Positions 8,323 through 16,381 of a stretch of 64,000 nucleotides of DNA are shown here, one piece after another. How positions within the stretch are numbered: the first letter of the stretch is position 1; each line of letters starts with the position of its first letter. The notes beneath the pieces were generated by a model that had not been told where the DNA came from, searched no databases, and saw nothing but the letters and a program-made list of their open reading frames with translations. The translations under genes were made by a program, and so were the position numbers. Location of the stretch: assembly GCF_001870785.1 (NCBI RefSeq), contig NZ_MOLV01000001.1, positions 186,001-250,000 of the forward strand. The letters run 5' to 3'. The DNA is from Exiguobacterium sp. KRL4 (GTDB lineage: Bacteria > Bacillota > Bacilli > Exiguobacteriales > Exiguobacteriaceae).

Positions 8323-9273
8323 ATGAAGTGGTTACTCGGTGTAGATATTGGTGGTACGACAGTCAAAATGGCAATTTTGGATCTGCAAGGCATCATTGTA
8401 GAGAAGTGGGAAATCGAGACGGTCATCTTGAATGATGGAGAACAAATTCCGAAAGACATCGCCCGTTCGTTTTTTGAGAAGTGTCAACAAAGTAATAAGC
8501 GGGTCGAAGACTTTGTCGGAGCGGGAATCGGGGCACCAGGATTCATCGATTTTAATACGGGTGTCGTCGAAAAAGCCGTCAATATCGGCTGGAACAACTT
8601 CGAGCTGGTTGGCGAGTTCGAGCGATTAACGGGCTTGCCGGCCGTCATCGAGAATGATGCCAACGCGGCAGCAATCGGCGAGATGTGGAAAGGCGCGGGC
8701 AGTGGTGCGACGGAACTACTTGCAGTGACACTTGGAACGGGCGTTGGGGGTGGGTTGATCACCAATGGTCAAATCGTTCATGGGACGGTCGGTATGGCAG
8801 GGGAAATCGGACACATCACGATGTTGCCTGAAGGTGGTGTCATGTGTGGATGTGGGCGTAAAGGGTGTTTAGAGACGATCGCGTCCGCGACCGGTGTAGC
8901 ACGGTTGGGCCTTGAGAAACGAAAAGGGCAAGTCACGCTTTTAAACGAAATTCAAGCGGTGACGGCAAAGGATGTTTTTGATGCCTATTCAAAAGGAGAT
9001 GCCATTGCTACGGAAGTCGTCGAAGAGGTGGCTTTCCACCTAGGACTTGCGATTTCGAATTTGGCAAACAGTCTTAATCCTGAAATCATCGTCATCGGGG
9101 GCGGGGTCTCAAAAGCTGGTGATGCTTTGATGATGCCATTAAAAGAAACATTTAAACGATTTGCCTTGCCGCGTGTCTTTGCATCGACAACGTTTAAAAT
9201 TGCTGAACTGGGTAATGATGCGGGTGTCATTGGTTGTGCATGGCTCGCAAAACAGATGTTCCTTAAAAAATAA
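8323..9273 (+). CDS. glcK: Glucokinase, ROK family
   Basis: The product is 316 residues starting MKWLLGVDIGGTTVK. The ATG at 8323 is preferred over the one at 8317 because AAGGGAG is then 8 bases away. It phosphorylates cytosolic glucose with ATP. Visible motifs are the phosphate-1 loop DIGGTT, the catalytic Asp in IENDANAAA, the phosphate-2 loop VTLGTGVGGG, and the ROK zinc motif MCGCGRKGCLE (three Cys plus the upstream His of EIGHITM). Downstream is a strong terminator. Synteny with yqgQ-glcK-yqgS supports the name. Confidence 0.95.
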   Translation: MKWLLGVDIGGTTVKMAILDLQGIIVEKWEIETVILNDGEQIPKDIARSFFEKCQQSNKRVEDFVGAGIGAPGFIDFNTGVVEKAVNIGWNNFELVGEFERLTGLPAVIENDANAAAIGEMWKGAGSGATELLAVTLGTGVGGGLITNGQIVHGTVGMAGEIGHITMLPEGGVMCGCGRKGCLETIASATGVARLGLEKRKGQVTLLNEIQAVTAKDVFDAYSKGDAIATEVVEEVAFHLGLAISNLANSLNPEIIVIGGGVSKAGDALMMPLKETFKRFALPRVFASTTFKIAELGNDAGVIGCAWLAKQMFLKK

Positions 9274-9287
9274 TTACACGAAGTTTT

Positions 9288-9320
9288 AAAAAAAGATTCG
9301 ATATTTCGAATCTTTTTTTT
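9288..9320. terminator. Terminator after glcK
   Basis: AAAAAAAGATTCGA pairs with TCGAATC followed by eight T residues. It is A/T-flanked on both sides, so could act in both directions. Confidence 0.88.
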
Positions 9321-9492
9321 ATTTACAAACGTAATAAAAGTATGTGATTGTTAAGTATCGACCGGATTCCGGTTGCATTTTTGTAAAAGTAGGCGTAAAA
9401 TTTTCACGTGATACGGGTATAAATAGATAAGACATGTAAGTCGTGTAAAAGTTCGATATAAAGGACACACGTATATTAGGAGGCAGGTTTTT

Positions 9493-11418
9493 ATGCAGCA
9501 AGACTCTGGCATCTGGTCGCGTATGCGACTAAAGGTGGGTCAAGGTGTTCGCAGCACCTATAAAGAGCACAAAGTCTTTTGGATTGCGACACTATTGATT
9601 TGGTTAAAGACGTATCTTGCGTATACGCTCTTTTTCAATGTGCCTGTGACGAACTCGGCACAAGCATTCATTTTACTGATTAATCCGATCAGTTCGGCAT
9701 TGTTCATGTTTGGATTTAGTTTCTTCTTCCGTGGAAACGTCCAAAAATGGTTTATCTACGGTACACTGGTCGTTGCGACATTGATACTGTATGCGGATAT
9801 TATTTTCTTCCGGTTCTTCAATGATTATTTGACGTTACCGGTTCTGTTCCAAACATCAAATGCAGAGACGGTATCCGCCTCACTCGGTTCGTTGTTGACG
9901 TGGGCAGATCTATTGATCGTCGGTGATTTATTGATTCTTCCATTCTTCCTTAGAAAAATGGATATGTCGAAGAACATCGCGTCACGTGGACGTGCAATTT
10001 TAGCGTTCGTAGCAGCAACAGCTGTATTCTTAGGAAACTTGGCACTTGCTGAAACAGAACGTCCGGAGTTACTGACACGTGCGTTTGACCGCGAGTTGCT
10101 CGTCAAAAACATCGGTACTTTTAATTTCCACATGTATGATGCGTTGATCCAGTCGAAAACGTCGGCACAAAAAGCGATGGCAGACAGCTCAGAACTTTCT
10201 GAAGTCCAAAGTTTTGCGGATGCGAAATACGCCAAACCGAATCCGGCGATGTTTGGAAAGTACGAAGGGAAAAACGTCATCGTGATTTCGTTTGAGTCCG
10301 CTCAAACGTTTGCAGTCGGCTTAAAAGCACCGAATGGTCAAGAAATCACACCGAATCTCAACAAGCTAATCAAAGAATCGCATTACTGGGATAACTTCTA
10401 CCACAATACTGGGCAGGGGAAAACGGCGGATGCAGAATTCATTCTTGAAAACTCGATTTATCCATTAGGTCGAGGAGCGGCATTCTTTACAAACGGAGAA
10501 AACGAATTCCGTGCAACGCCGGAGATGTTAAAAGAAGATGGTTATTACTCAGCTGTATTCCATGCGAATAATAAATCCTTCTGGAACCGTGACATTGTCT
10601 ACAATAGTTTTGGTGTCGATCGTTTCTTCTCGGAAACCGATTATGACCTAGGGAATCCAGACGATTTGACAGAATGGGGTCTACTGGATGATAAGTTCTT
10701 CGAGCAATCGTTACCGATGCTTAAGGATCTTCCGCGACCATTCTATTCAAAATTCATTACCCTTACGAACCATTACCCGTTTGAAATGCCAAAACCGGAA
10801 GATGAGCTCGTTCCACCACTTGAAACGAGTTCAACGACATTAAACCATTATGTACAAGCACTTGCTTATCAAGATATGGCGCTTGGTAAGTTCATTGAAG
10901 GTTTAAAGAAAGACGGCACATGGGACGATACGATCCTAATGGTCTACGGAGATCATTATGGGATTTCGACGAATCATAATGCTGCGATGGCAGAATTGTT
11001 GGAAAAAGATGAATTGACACCGTACGATGTCGCACAACTTCAACGTGTTCCGTTTGTCATCCACTTACCTGGACAAGATAAAGGTGTAAAACACGATGAT
11101 GTCGCAAGTCAAATCGACATCAAACCGACGTTGCTGAATCTACTGGGTCATGACTTTAAGGACGAAGTCTTGTTCGGAACAGATTTGTTCTCAAAAGAAC
11201 ATAAAGATTATGCGTTGTTCCGTGACGGTTCTGTTATCACCGACAAAACGGTGTACACACAAGAAACGTGTTACGACCGTAAAACAGGTGAAGAAGTCAC
11301 AGATGAACAAGTTGGCGCAATCTGTAAAGAGTCTGTCAAGCAGTCTGAAAAAGAACTCGGACTGTCGGATAAAGTCATCTATGGAGATCTGTTACGTTTC
11401 TTACAGACATCTAAATAA
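9493..11418 (+). CDS. ltaS: Lipoteichoic acid synthase (LtaS type)
   Basis: The product is 641 residues; its ATG has AGGAGGCAGG upstream. Five membrane segments lie in residues 15-200, followed by a putative cleavage stretch near LALAETE and an extracellular sulfatase-fold domain. The nucleophile Thr is expected in YHNTGQGKTADAEF (Thr306). Other metal-site features are VISFESAQ and VYGDHYGIS. The enzyme polymerises glycerol-phosphate from phosphatidylglycerol onto the glycolipid anchor outside the membrane, releasing diacylglycerol. It corresponds to B. subtilis YqgS by position. Several paralogues are common, so it may be the main or a secondary synthase. The 219-base upstream gap has a GGGTAT at 9415-9420 that could be a stress-sigma -10, weakly supported. 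Confidence 0.93.
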   Translation: MQQDSGIWSRMRLKVGQGVRSTYKEHKVFWIATLLIWLKTYLAYTLFFNVPVTNSAQAFILLINPISSALFMFGFSFFFRGNVQKWFIYGTLVVATLILYADIIFFRFFNDYLTLPVLFQTSNAETVSASLGSLLTWADLLIVGDLLILPFFLRKMDMSKNIASRGRAILAFVAATAVFLGNLALAETERPELLTRAFDRELLVKNIGTFNFHMYDALIQSKTSAQKAMADSSELSEVQSFADAKYAKPNPAMFGKYEGKNVIVISFESAQTFAVGLKAPNGQEITPNLNKLIKESHYWDNFYHNTGQGKTADAEFILENSIYPLGRGAAFFTNGENEFRATPEMLKEDGYYSAVFHANNKSFWNRDIVYNSFGVDRFFSETDYDLGNPDDLTEWGLLDDKFFEQSLPMLKDLPRPFYSKFITLTNHYPFEMPKPEDELVPPLETSSTTLNHYVQALAYQDMALGKFIEGLKKDGTWDDTILMVYGDHYGISTNHNAAMAELLEKDELTPYDVAQLQRVPFVIHLPGQDKGVKHDDVASQIDIKPTLLNLLGHDFKDEVLFGTDLFSKEHKDYALFRDGSVITDKTVYTQETCYDRKTGEEVTDEQVGAICKESVKQSEKELGLSDKVIYGDLLRFLQTSK

Positions 11419-11432
11419 TCTTTCTGCAAGGG

Positions 11433-11472
11433 AAGCGTCGGTAAACTTGATTAGTTTATCGGCGCTTTTTTT
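11433..11472 (+). terminator. Terminator after ltaS
   Basis: AAGCGTCGGTAAAC and GTTTATCGGCGCTT pair with two G-U wobbles and are followed by T7. Confidence 0.85.
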
Positions 11473-11484
11473 AGCTGGAAAGTC

Positions 11485-11527
11485 ACAAAAAAGGTCAGCT
11501 CCCCGCAAAGGAAAGCTGACCTTTTTT
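11485..11527. terminator. Second terminator, shared with the convergent yqgW gene
   Basis: AAAAAAGGTCAGCT pairs with AGCTGACCTTTTTT. A and T runs on both flanks make it functional for both directions. It lies 12 bases beyond the stop of the minus-strand gene. Confidence 0.88.
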
Positions 11528-11538
11528 GAAAAAAATGA

Positions 11539-11718
11539 TTATGCCGGAATTCCACCGAAAATCAATGTCGCAATACCAAACCAACCAAATAAGATTACAG
11601 TCAGCGCAGCAAATACGAGTGGAAACATTTGACGTTTCTTAAGTGAACGCAAGACGGCCCAAACACCGACGAGTGCAACGATAAAGAAAAGCCAACCGAT
11701 TGGTTGATCCAAATGCAT
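11539..11718 (-). CDS. yqgW: Small DUF2759 family membrane protein (YqgW-like)
   Basis: The gene encodes 59 residues. It starts at an ATG on the minus strand with AAGGGGGAG at ideal distance. Two membrane segments are visible: PIGWLFFIVALVGVWAVL, a short basic loop RSLKKRQ, then PLVFAALTVILFGWFG. Position between yqgS and yqgX matches B. subtilis yqgW. Function is unknown. Below the usual length cut-off but supported by ribosome site, hydrophobicity, synteny and a terminator. Confidence 0.85.
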   Translation of the reverse strand: MHLDQPIGWLFFIVALVGVWAVLRSLKKRQMFPLVFAALTVILFGWFGIATLIFGGIPA

Positions 11719-11886
11719 GACGTACTCCCCCTTAAAAAAATCACGTTATGAAGTTCACGAAGATTTCACTTAAATCTCACTTTTTAGTTTAGCTGACTGA
11801 GCGGATAAAGTCGAGAGGGGGGAAGGGGAACTTTCGACAATTTCGTGTATAGTAAAGAAGAATGATTCATAAAGGAGCTTGATGAG

Positions 11887-12504
11887 ATGGAAATTGTAAG
11901 TATTACTTCAGGTATTGCCTCAGAAAACGGATATCTTCTTTTTAAAGATGGGAAATGTTTAGTGATTGATCCTGGTACGGAAGATATGCGCTTTTTTGAT
12001 GAGATTGAACGACGTAACGCAAAAGTCGAAGCAATCCTCCTGACGCATGCCCATTTTGACCACATCGGTGGTGTAGATATGTTGCGGCGTTTTACTTCGG
12101 CGCCGGCTTATATCCACCCGAACGAAATAAAATGGTTATCAAACCCGAATCTCAACGGTTCCATTAAATTTGATATGCCTCCCTTAAAAGTGAAGCCGGC
12201 GGAACGTACGTTAGAATCAGGGGCGTTGACGATCGGACCGTTTCAGATGCACGTTCTTGAAACACCCGGTCATTCACCGGGCAGTGTGACGTTCTATTTC
12301 AAAAAGGAACAATGTGCTTTTGCCGGTGATTTGATCTTTAAGCGAAGTGTCGGCCGGACGGATCTTGAAGGCGGCGATCAAGATGTTTTGATGCGTTCCA
12401 TCGATCGGGTCATCGCAGAAATCCCGCATGATACTACTTTTTATCCAGGGCATGGACCGGAAACGACGTTACGTCAAGAAATCAAACATAATCCATTTTT
12501 TTGA
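11887..12504 (+). CDS. yqgX: Metallo-beta-lactamase-fold hydrolase (glyoxalase II-like, YqgX)
   Basis: The product is 205 residues; its ATG is preceded by AAAGGAGCTTGATGAG. The metal-binding signature THAHFDHIGG is at about 57-66, followed by ETPGHSPGSV (His), AGDLIF (Asp) and FYPGHGPET (His), giving a complete two-metal site. These proteins hydrolyse thioesters such as S-acyl thiols; in bacilli this subgroup is annotated as hydroxyacylglutathione hydrolase-like, though glutathione is often absent, so bacillithiol adducts are possible. It is monocistronic, between divergent or convergent small membrane-protein genes. Confidence 0.88.
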   Translation: MEIVSITSGIASENGYLLFKDGKCLVIDPGTEDMRFFDEIERRNAKVEAILLTHAHFDHIGGVDMLRRFTSAPAYIHPNEIKWLSNPNLNGSIKFDMPPLKVKPAERTLESGALTIGPFQMHVLETPGHSPGSVTFYFKKEQCAFAGDLIFKRSVGRTDLEGGDQDVLMRSIDRVIAEIPHDTTFYPGHGPETTLRQEIKHNPFF

Positions 12505-12510
12505 TCAATG

Positions 12511-12553
12511 AAAAATCCCCTCATCTTCAATCGAAGGTGAGGGGATTTTTTTT
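12511..12553. terminator. Bidirectional terminator between yqgX and yqgY
   Basis: AAAAATCCCCTCA pairs with TGAGGGGATTTTT around a smaller inner stem (TCTTC/GAAGG). It serves both convergent genes, and the minus-strand stop is at its edge. Confidence 0.9.
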
Positions 12554-12816
12554 CACATTTGGAAGTTGGACCAATATGTGAAGACGATAAAGAATACTGT
12601 TAAGTATGCCGCAAAGATGTAGACATACGTTTTCTCAGTTAGGCGAAGATAGCCTAATGCTGCAAAGAATACTGTTTGTGCTAAGAAGACAAAGCCCATA
12701 ACTAAAAATGAATCCGTATGCTCACTTGAGCTGGCGTCTCCACCTAGAGCGCCGATAAATGCCATGACTGCAATGATGCCAGTCCAAAATCCGAGTACGC
12801 GGTACATTCTCCCCAT
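12553..12816 (-). CDS. yqgY: DUF2626 family small membrane protein (YqgY-like)
   Basis: The product is 87 residues with three membrane segments (residues about 8-25, 35-56 and 64-82) and the family opening MYRVLGFWTGI. An AGGGGG ribosome site precedes the ATG; an internal Met at residue 4 is an alternative start. Function is unknown. Synteny with B. subtilis yqgX-yqgY-yqgZ supports the assignment. Confidence 0.85.
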   Translation of the reverse strand: MGRMYRVLGFWTGIIAVMAFIGALGGDASSSEHTDSFLVMGFVFLAQTVFFAALGYLRLTEKTYVYIFAAYLTVFFIVFTYWSNFQM

Positions 12817-12948
12817 TCATATAACCCCCTAAATCCGACAGATAGTCAATATACGTACTTATTTTACCAAGCAAACAATCATCCGTCCATCATGTTCTAG
12901 TGTTTGTTGAGGAATAACTGTGAACAAAAGATGAAGTTTGAAAAAAAC

Positions 12949-13000
12949 TTGTACAATAGTTGTACAAAAGGTGTACAAAGTAAAAAAGACATGGTATAGT
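12949..13000 (+). promoter_or_regulatory. Promoter of the MgsR-like gene with three phased TGTACA repeats
   Basis: TTGTACAA at 12949-12956 and at 12960-12967, and GTGTACAA at 12971-12978, repeat with an exact 11-bp period (TGTACA-N5-TGTACA-N5-TGTACA). The third copy coincides with the -35 position (12972-12977) for an extended -10 TGGTATAGT (TATAGT 12995-13000, spacing 17). The arrangement looks like a binding site for an OmpR-family response regulator; the regulator is unknown. Confidence 0.6.
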
Positions 13001-13041
13001 TTCTGTAATGAGAAGCGCAGATTTTGAGAGGAGGAGCAATA

Positions 13042-13428
13042 ATGGCGAATGAGTTGATATTTTTCACATATCCAAGCTGTACATCTTGTCGTAAAACGAA
13101 ATCATGGTTAAAAGAGGAACATGTTGATGTAGAAGAACGTCATCTGTTCAGAAATGCTCCAACAGTAGATGAATTGATGGAATTACTAAAGCTTTCAACA
13201 GATGGAATTGAAAGTTTACTCGCGACACGAAGCCAAGCATTTAAAGATTTAGGAATCGATGTCGATGACATGAAATTAAGTGAATTGCTTCGTTTAATGA
13301 GTGACAATCCAAAACTGTTACGTCGTCCAATCATTACGGATGGCAAACAACTAGTAATCGGGTATGATAAACCAGGACTCGAGACGCTAGCAAAACGTAA
13401 AAACCGTATTATTGCGCAAGTATCTTAA
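13042..13428 (+). CDS. mgsR: Spx/MgsR family transcriptional regulator (ArsC-like fold)
   Basis: The product is 128 residues from the ATG at 13042, which has GAGAGGAGGAG at proper distance. The N-terminal thioredoxin-like segment carries the redox CxxC (YPSCTSCRKTK, Cys13 and Cys16), and the later RRPIITDGKQLVIGYD is the conserved Arg/Pro loop. Family members bind the RNA polymerase alpha subunit and redirect transcription under oxidative stress. Position after yqgY matches B. subtilis yqgZ (mgsR), a SigB-modulating regulator, which it resembles in length. It precedes the comG operon with a terminator in between. Spx itself would be elsewhere. Confidence 0.85.
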   Translation: MANELIFFTYPSCTSCRKTKSWLKEEHVDVEERHLFRNAPTVDELMELLKLSTDGIESLLATRSQAFKDLGIDVDDMKLSELLRLMSDNPKLLRRPIITDGKQLVIGYDKPGLETLAKRKNRIIAQVS

Positions 13429-13458
13429 AGAAGCCGATTTGTATCGGCTTCTTTTTTT
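13428..13458 (+). terminator. Terminator between the MgsR-like gene and comGA
   Basis: AAAGAAGCCGAT pairs with ATCGGCTTCTTT, with a T tract after it. It separates comG from upstream transcription unless read through. Confidence 0.88.
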
Positions 13459-13488
13459 GTGTATTTTTTTGCTTAAGGAGGTGTTGGG

Positions 13489-14331
13489 TTGAGAGAAGAA
13501 ATCAGTCAGTTGATTCGTCAGTTCGAAGTGGTGGGTGCCACAGATGTCCATTTTATTCCCGGTGATCGATTGGCACAGATCATTTGTCGTACGAGTGAAG
13601 GCTTGGCAGAACAATCCCCGATTGCTGTTGAGCATTACCGGGCGCTTGTCAGTCATATTCGTTATGAATCCAACTTGAAGGAACAAAATGAACGAATCCC
13701 ACAAAGTGGTCTATATCCCTTTCAAGAAAGTGGGATGCGTGTATCCATCCTACCGAGTCGGTACGGGGATGCGATGTCTTGGCGTTTTTATCGAGCCGTC
13801 GTATCAAGTGAGATAGCTGTTCGCTTACTTGATCCGACACTTGATTTAGAATGGATGAAGCAACAAACGCATGGCTGTATCATTATCTCCGGAACGACCG
13901 GAGCAGGGAAAACAACGATGCTTTACTCCTTGATGGCATCGATGGAAGGAAAGCGGATCATCTCGGTCGAGGATCCGGTCGAATGTACCGTACCAGGCAT
14001 TTTACAGCTTGAGTTGAATGATAAGGCAGGTTTTGATGCGACACGTTGTTTCGAAGAAATTTTACGGGCAGATCCGGACTGGATTGCGTTTGGTGAAGTT
14101 CGGACGGCAGAAGCGGCACGATTGACCATCAATGCTGCTTTAAGTGGACACGTCGTCCTGTTTACGTTACATGCAGGATCGATTGAAGAAGCTTTGCTTC
14201 GTCTGAAGACACTCGGCATCACAGGTGAAGAATTATCCGTCTGCAAAAAGATCATTCATCTGTATCGAGAGGAGGGGACCGTACGCTGTATCGTCGAAAA
14301 CTTACAGTCGGCAGTAAATGCCGGTTCTTGA
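13489..14331 (+). CDS. comGA: Competence pseudopilus assembly ATPase ComGA
   Basis: The product is 280 residues from TTG 13489, with AAGGAGGTG upstream. It is a GspE/PilB-family ATPase that powers assembly of the ComGC pilus for DNA uptake. The Walker A motif SGTTGAGKTT is near 129-138, the Asp box is ISVEDPVECT, Walker B is PDWIAFGEVRT, and the His box is SGHVVLFTLHAGS. B. subtilis ComGA is about 356 residues. This one ends soon after the ATPase core and lacks the C-terminal tetracysteine zinc region. It overlaps comGB by four bases. Confidence 0.92.
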   Translation: MREEISQLIRQFEVVGATDVHFIPGDRLAQIICRTSEGLAEQSPIAVEHYRALVSHIRYESNLKEQNERIPQSGLYPFQESGMRVSILPSRYGDAMSWRFYRAVVSSEIAVRLLDPTLDLEWMKQQTHGCIIISGTTGAGKTTMLYSLMASMEGKRIISVEDPVECTVPGILQLELNDKAGFDATRCFEEILRADPDWIAFGEVRTAEAARLTINAALSGHVVLFTLHAGSIEEALLRLKTLGITGEELSVCKKIIHLYREEGTVRCIVENLQSAVNAGS

Positions 14332-15287
14332 ATCGTTTTCATCGTCTATTGTCAAAAGGCATTTCAGCAAAAGAATCGTTAGAGATTTTAGTGCGTTTTG
14401 AAGAACCATTACTGACTCCGGTCATTCAGGAAATTCAAGTGCGTTTACAAGGAGGAAGTCGGTTATCCGTTTCCCTGGAGCCGTTGGCACTTCCGTCAGC
14501 ATTACAACAATTACTCAAGGTAGGTGATCAGACCGAACGTCCGTTGATGATTTTAAAACAAGTCATTCGATTGCTCGAGTTAGAAAGTCAGATGAAAAAG
14601 AAGTTTTGGAAGATGGCACGTTATCCTCTTCTCTTAGCAGCTAGCTTGTTGTTGCTGTTTATGTTTTATGCGCTTTATGTGTTTCCTTCTTTATTGGAAA
14701 TGTCGAATCCCGACACTCTCCCACGTTTTGTTCTCCCGTTGATCCACCCTTCCGCCAAATATATCTTAGCTTTTTCCCCTTTTGTGAGTGTGATTCTTCT
14801 GATTGTCACCTTTCGTCGTATTCCACTGAATCGATTGTTACAGATGAAGATGATTCAAAAAATACTGCGTCTATACTACAGCTACCTGTTCACAATCGAA
14901 GTAGGATCTTTTATCGATGCCGGTTTTTCGTTAGAAGAAGCCTTTCGTTCGTTAGAACAGGGTCAAACTGGAAAAAAGAAACAGATGTATGGCTTATTAC
15001 ATCAACGTCAAAAAAGTGGGCAACCGTTATCGGAAGCGATGCAGGATGAGGACGTCATCGATGTAGAAACAGTCGGACTGGTGCATATTGCGCGCGAAAG
15101 TGGTGATTTAGGGCGATTGTTGCTTGAGCAAGCCTCGTTATTACATGAGTCGATCGAGGAAGAAATCGAAAAGAAACTGTTACTCATCGAACCGGCTTTG
15201 TACGGAGGATTGACCGTCATGACGGGTACACTATTTTTGATTCTCTACTATCCGATCCAACTTGCCATTCAACAACTTCCATTTTAA
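14328..15287 (+). CDS. comGB: Competence pseudopilus membrane platform protein ComGB
   Basis: The product is 319 residues, TTG start, overlapping comGA (TTGA). It is a GspF/PilC family protein with the usual duplicated cytoplasmic helical domains and three membrane segments (about 100-125, 145-165, 290-315). It forms the inner-membrane platform on which ComGA drives pilin insertion. Length is close to the B. subtilis protein. Confidence 0.9.
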   Translation: MNRFHRLLSKGISAKESLEILVRFEEPLLTPVIQEIQVRLQGGSRLSVSLEPLALPSALQQLLKVGDQTERPLMILKQVIRLLELESQMKKKFWKMARYPLLLAASLLLLFMFYALYVFPSLLEMSNPDTLPRFVLPLIHPSAKYILAFSPFVSVILLIVTFRRIPLNRLLQMKMIQKILRLYYSYLFTIEVGSFIDAGFSLEEAFRSLEQGQTGKKKQMYGLLHQRQKSGQPLSEAMQDEDVIDVETVGLVHIARESGDLGRLLLEQASLLHESIEEEIEKKLLLIEPALYGGLTVMTGTLFLILYYPIQLAIQQLPF

Positions 15288-15307
15288 AAAGATAAGGAGC
15301 CGATGAG

Positions 15308-15625
15308 ATGAAACGTTTTATACAAGATCAACGAGGATTTACATTACTGGAGATGGCAGCCGTCTTACTGATCATCTCCTTGTTATTACTTGTGTTGATT
15401 CCGACGATGACAAGCGGCAAGGATCAAGCGAAAGGTGTCAGTTGTGAGGCGAACATCCGTGTCATTCGCTCCGAGGTCAATTTGTATTATGCAAAGGAGA
15501 AAAAATATCCGGAATCACTTCAAACGATTAACCGTGGCACAGCAGAAAAACCAAACGAACTCGCTTGTGATCAGGAGACATATACGTATGATGCGAAGAC
15601 TGGTGAACTTACAAAAGCCAAGTGA
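15308..15625 (+). CDS. comGC: Major competence pseudopilin ComGC
   Basis: The product is 105 residues; its ATG is preceded by AAGGAGCCGATGAG. The type IV prepilin leader ends at QRGFTLLEM, cleaved by ComC between Gly and Phe, with a hydrophobic helix to about residue 35. Two cysteines (in VSCEAN and LACDQE) could form the intramolecular disulfide known for ComGC. It polymerises into the pilus that captures DNA. It overlaps the comGD start by 38 bases. Confidence 0.93.
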   Translation: MKRFIQDQRGFTLLEMAAVLLIISLLLLVLIPTMTSGKDQAKGVSCEANIRVIRSEVNLYYAKEKKYPESLQTINRGTAEKPNELACDQETYTYDAKTGELTKAK

Positions 15626-16055
15626 TGGATTTACATTCATTGAAATGACGATTGTCCTTGTGATGATTGGATGTCTGCTCGTATTTCTCCTGCCAACGGT
15701 CATCGACCGAAGGCCAGCCCTATACACACTTGAACAGGATATCAGCATACTTAAACAAGATATGCAGACACTTCGTCTGCTCCAATATTCCAAGACAAGT
15801 GAACAAAACCAGATTCAGTTACGATGGAAAAATGATGGAAAAGGGTATTTGGTCATGGCGAACGACCGGTTATTGTGGCAACGTAACTTTCAAACCGGCC
15901 ATTCTTGTTTTGTGCCGACGACAGGACGAATCATCTATTTCAAGAGTTATCATTCCACCTATGCGTCGACGTGGAATTGCCAGTCTGCGACACAAGCTTA
16001 CGAAATCAAGTTTCTGCTCGGGAATTATCAGATGATCGTCCAAAAGGTGAGGTGA
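15588..16055 (+). CDS. comGD: Minor competence pseudopilin ComGD
   Basis: The product is 155 residues from ATG 15588, chosen because AGGAG lies 10 bases upstream; the next in-frame ATG at 15591 is equally possible. The prepilin signal SDGFTFIEMTIVLVMIG is followed by a hydrophobic helix, then an extracellular domain with two cysteines. The start lies inside comGC, giving a 38-base overlap. Assigned ComGD by operon position and pilin motif, as minor pilins diverge strongly. Confidence 0.85.
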   Translation: MMRRLVNLQKPSDGFTFIEMTIVLVMIGCLLVFLLPTVIDRRPALYTLEQDISILKQDMQTLRLLQYSKTSEQNQIQLRWKNDGKGYLVMANDRLLWQRNFQTGHSCFVPTTGRIIYFKSYHSTYASTWNCQSATQAYEIKFLLGNYQMIVQKVR

Positions 16056-16060
16056 AGGTA

Positions 16061-16381
16061 GTGAGGCGAAAATGCTTGAAGCAACAAGGAGAACGGGGAT
16101 TTACGCTTCTTGAAGTCGTGTTATCGATGGTCGCCATCGCTTTGTTCTTACTGCTTGCGATCGATCCCGTCTTGTCTTTTCAAAAACAAAAAAATCAGTT
16201 GATGATTGAGACGCACCGTTTAGATAAGATGGCTTCAGATCAAGTGGCGGAAAGACGGGACGGTTATCAAATCAGGGAAGGGACGTGGTGTATTGAAGAG
16301 CTCTGTTTGGCGAGCTCAATCCGGAACGACACTCCTCGAAATCTCGTTGGTCCTCTGGCTGAGCCCGTTGCTACTGATTAG
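16061..16381 (+). CDS. comGE: Minor competence pseudopilin ComGE
   Basis: The product is 106 residues from GTG 16061 with AAGGTGAGGTGAAGG upstream. The prepilin motif ERGFTLLEVVLSMVAIA is followed by one hydrophobic helix and a short, charged C-terminal domain. It is assigned by position in the operon. Its 3' end overlaps comGF by 89 bases in another frame. Confidence 0.78.
   Translation: MRRKCLKQQGERGFTLLEVVLSMVAIALFLLLAIDPVLSFQKQKNQLMIETHRLDKMASDQVAERRDGYQIREGTWCIEELCLASSIRNDTPRNLVGPLAEPVATD

Noticed and set aside
9360-9425. SigB promoter for ltaS (GGGTAT at 9415-9420)
   Set aside because: The -10-like hexamer is good but the -35 candidate GTAAAA matches poorly, so it is not listed as a feature.
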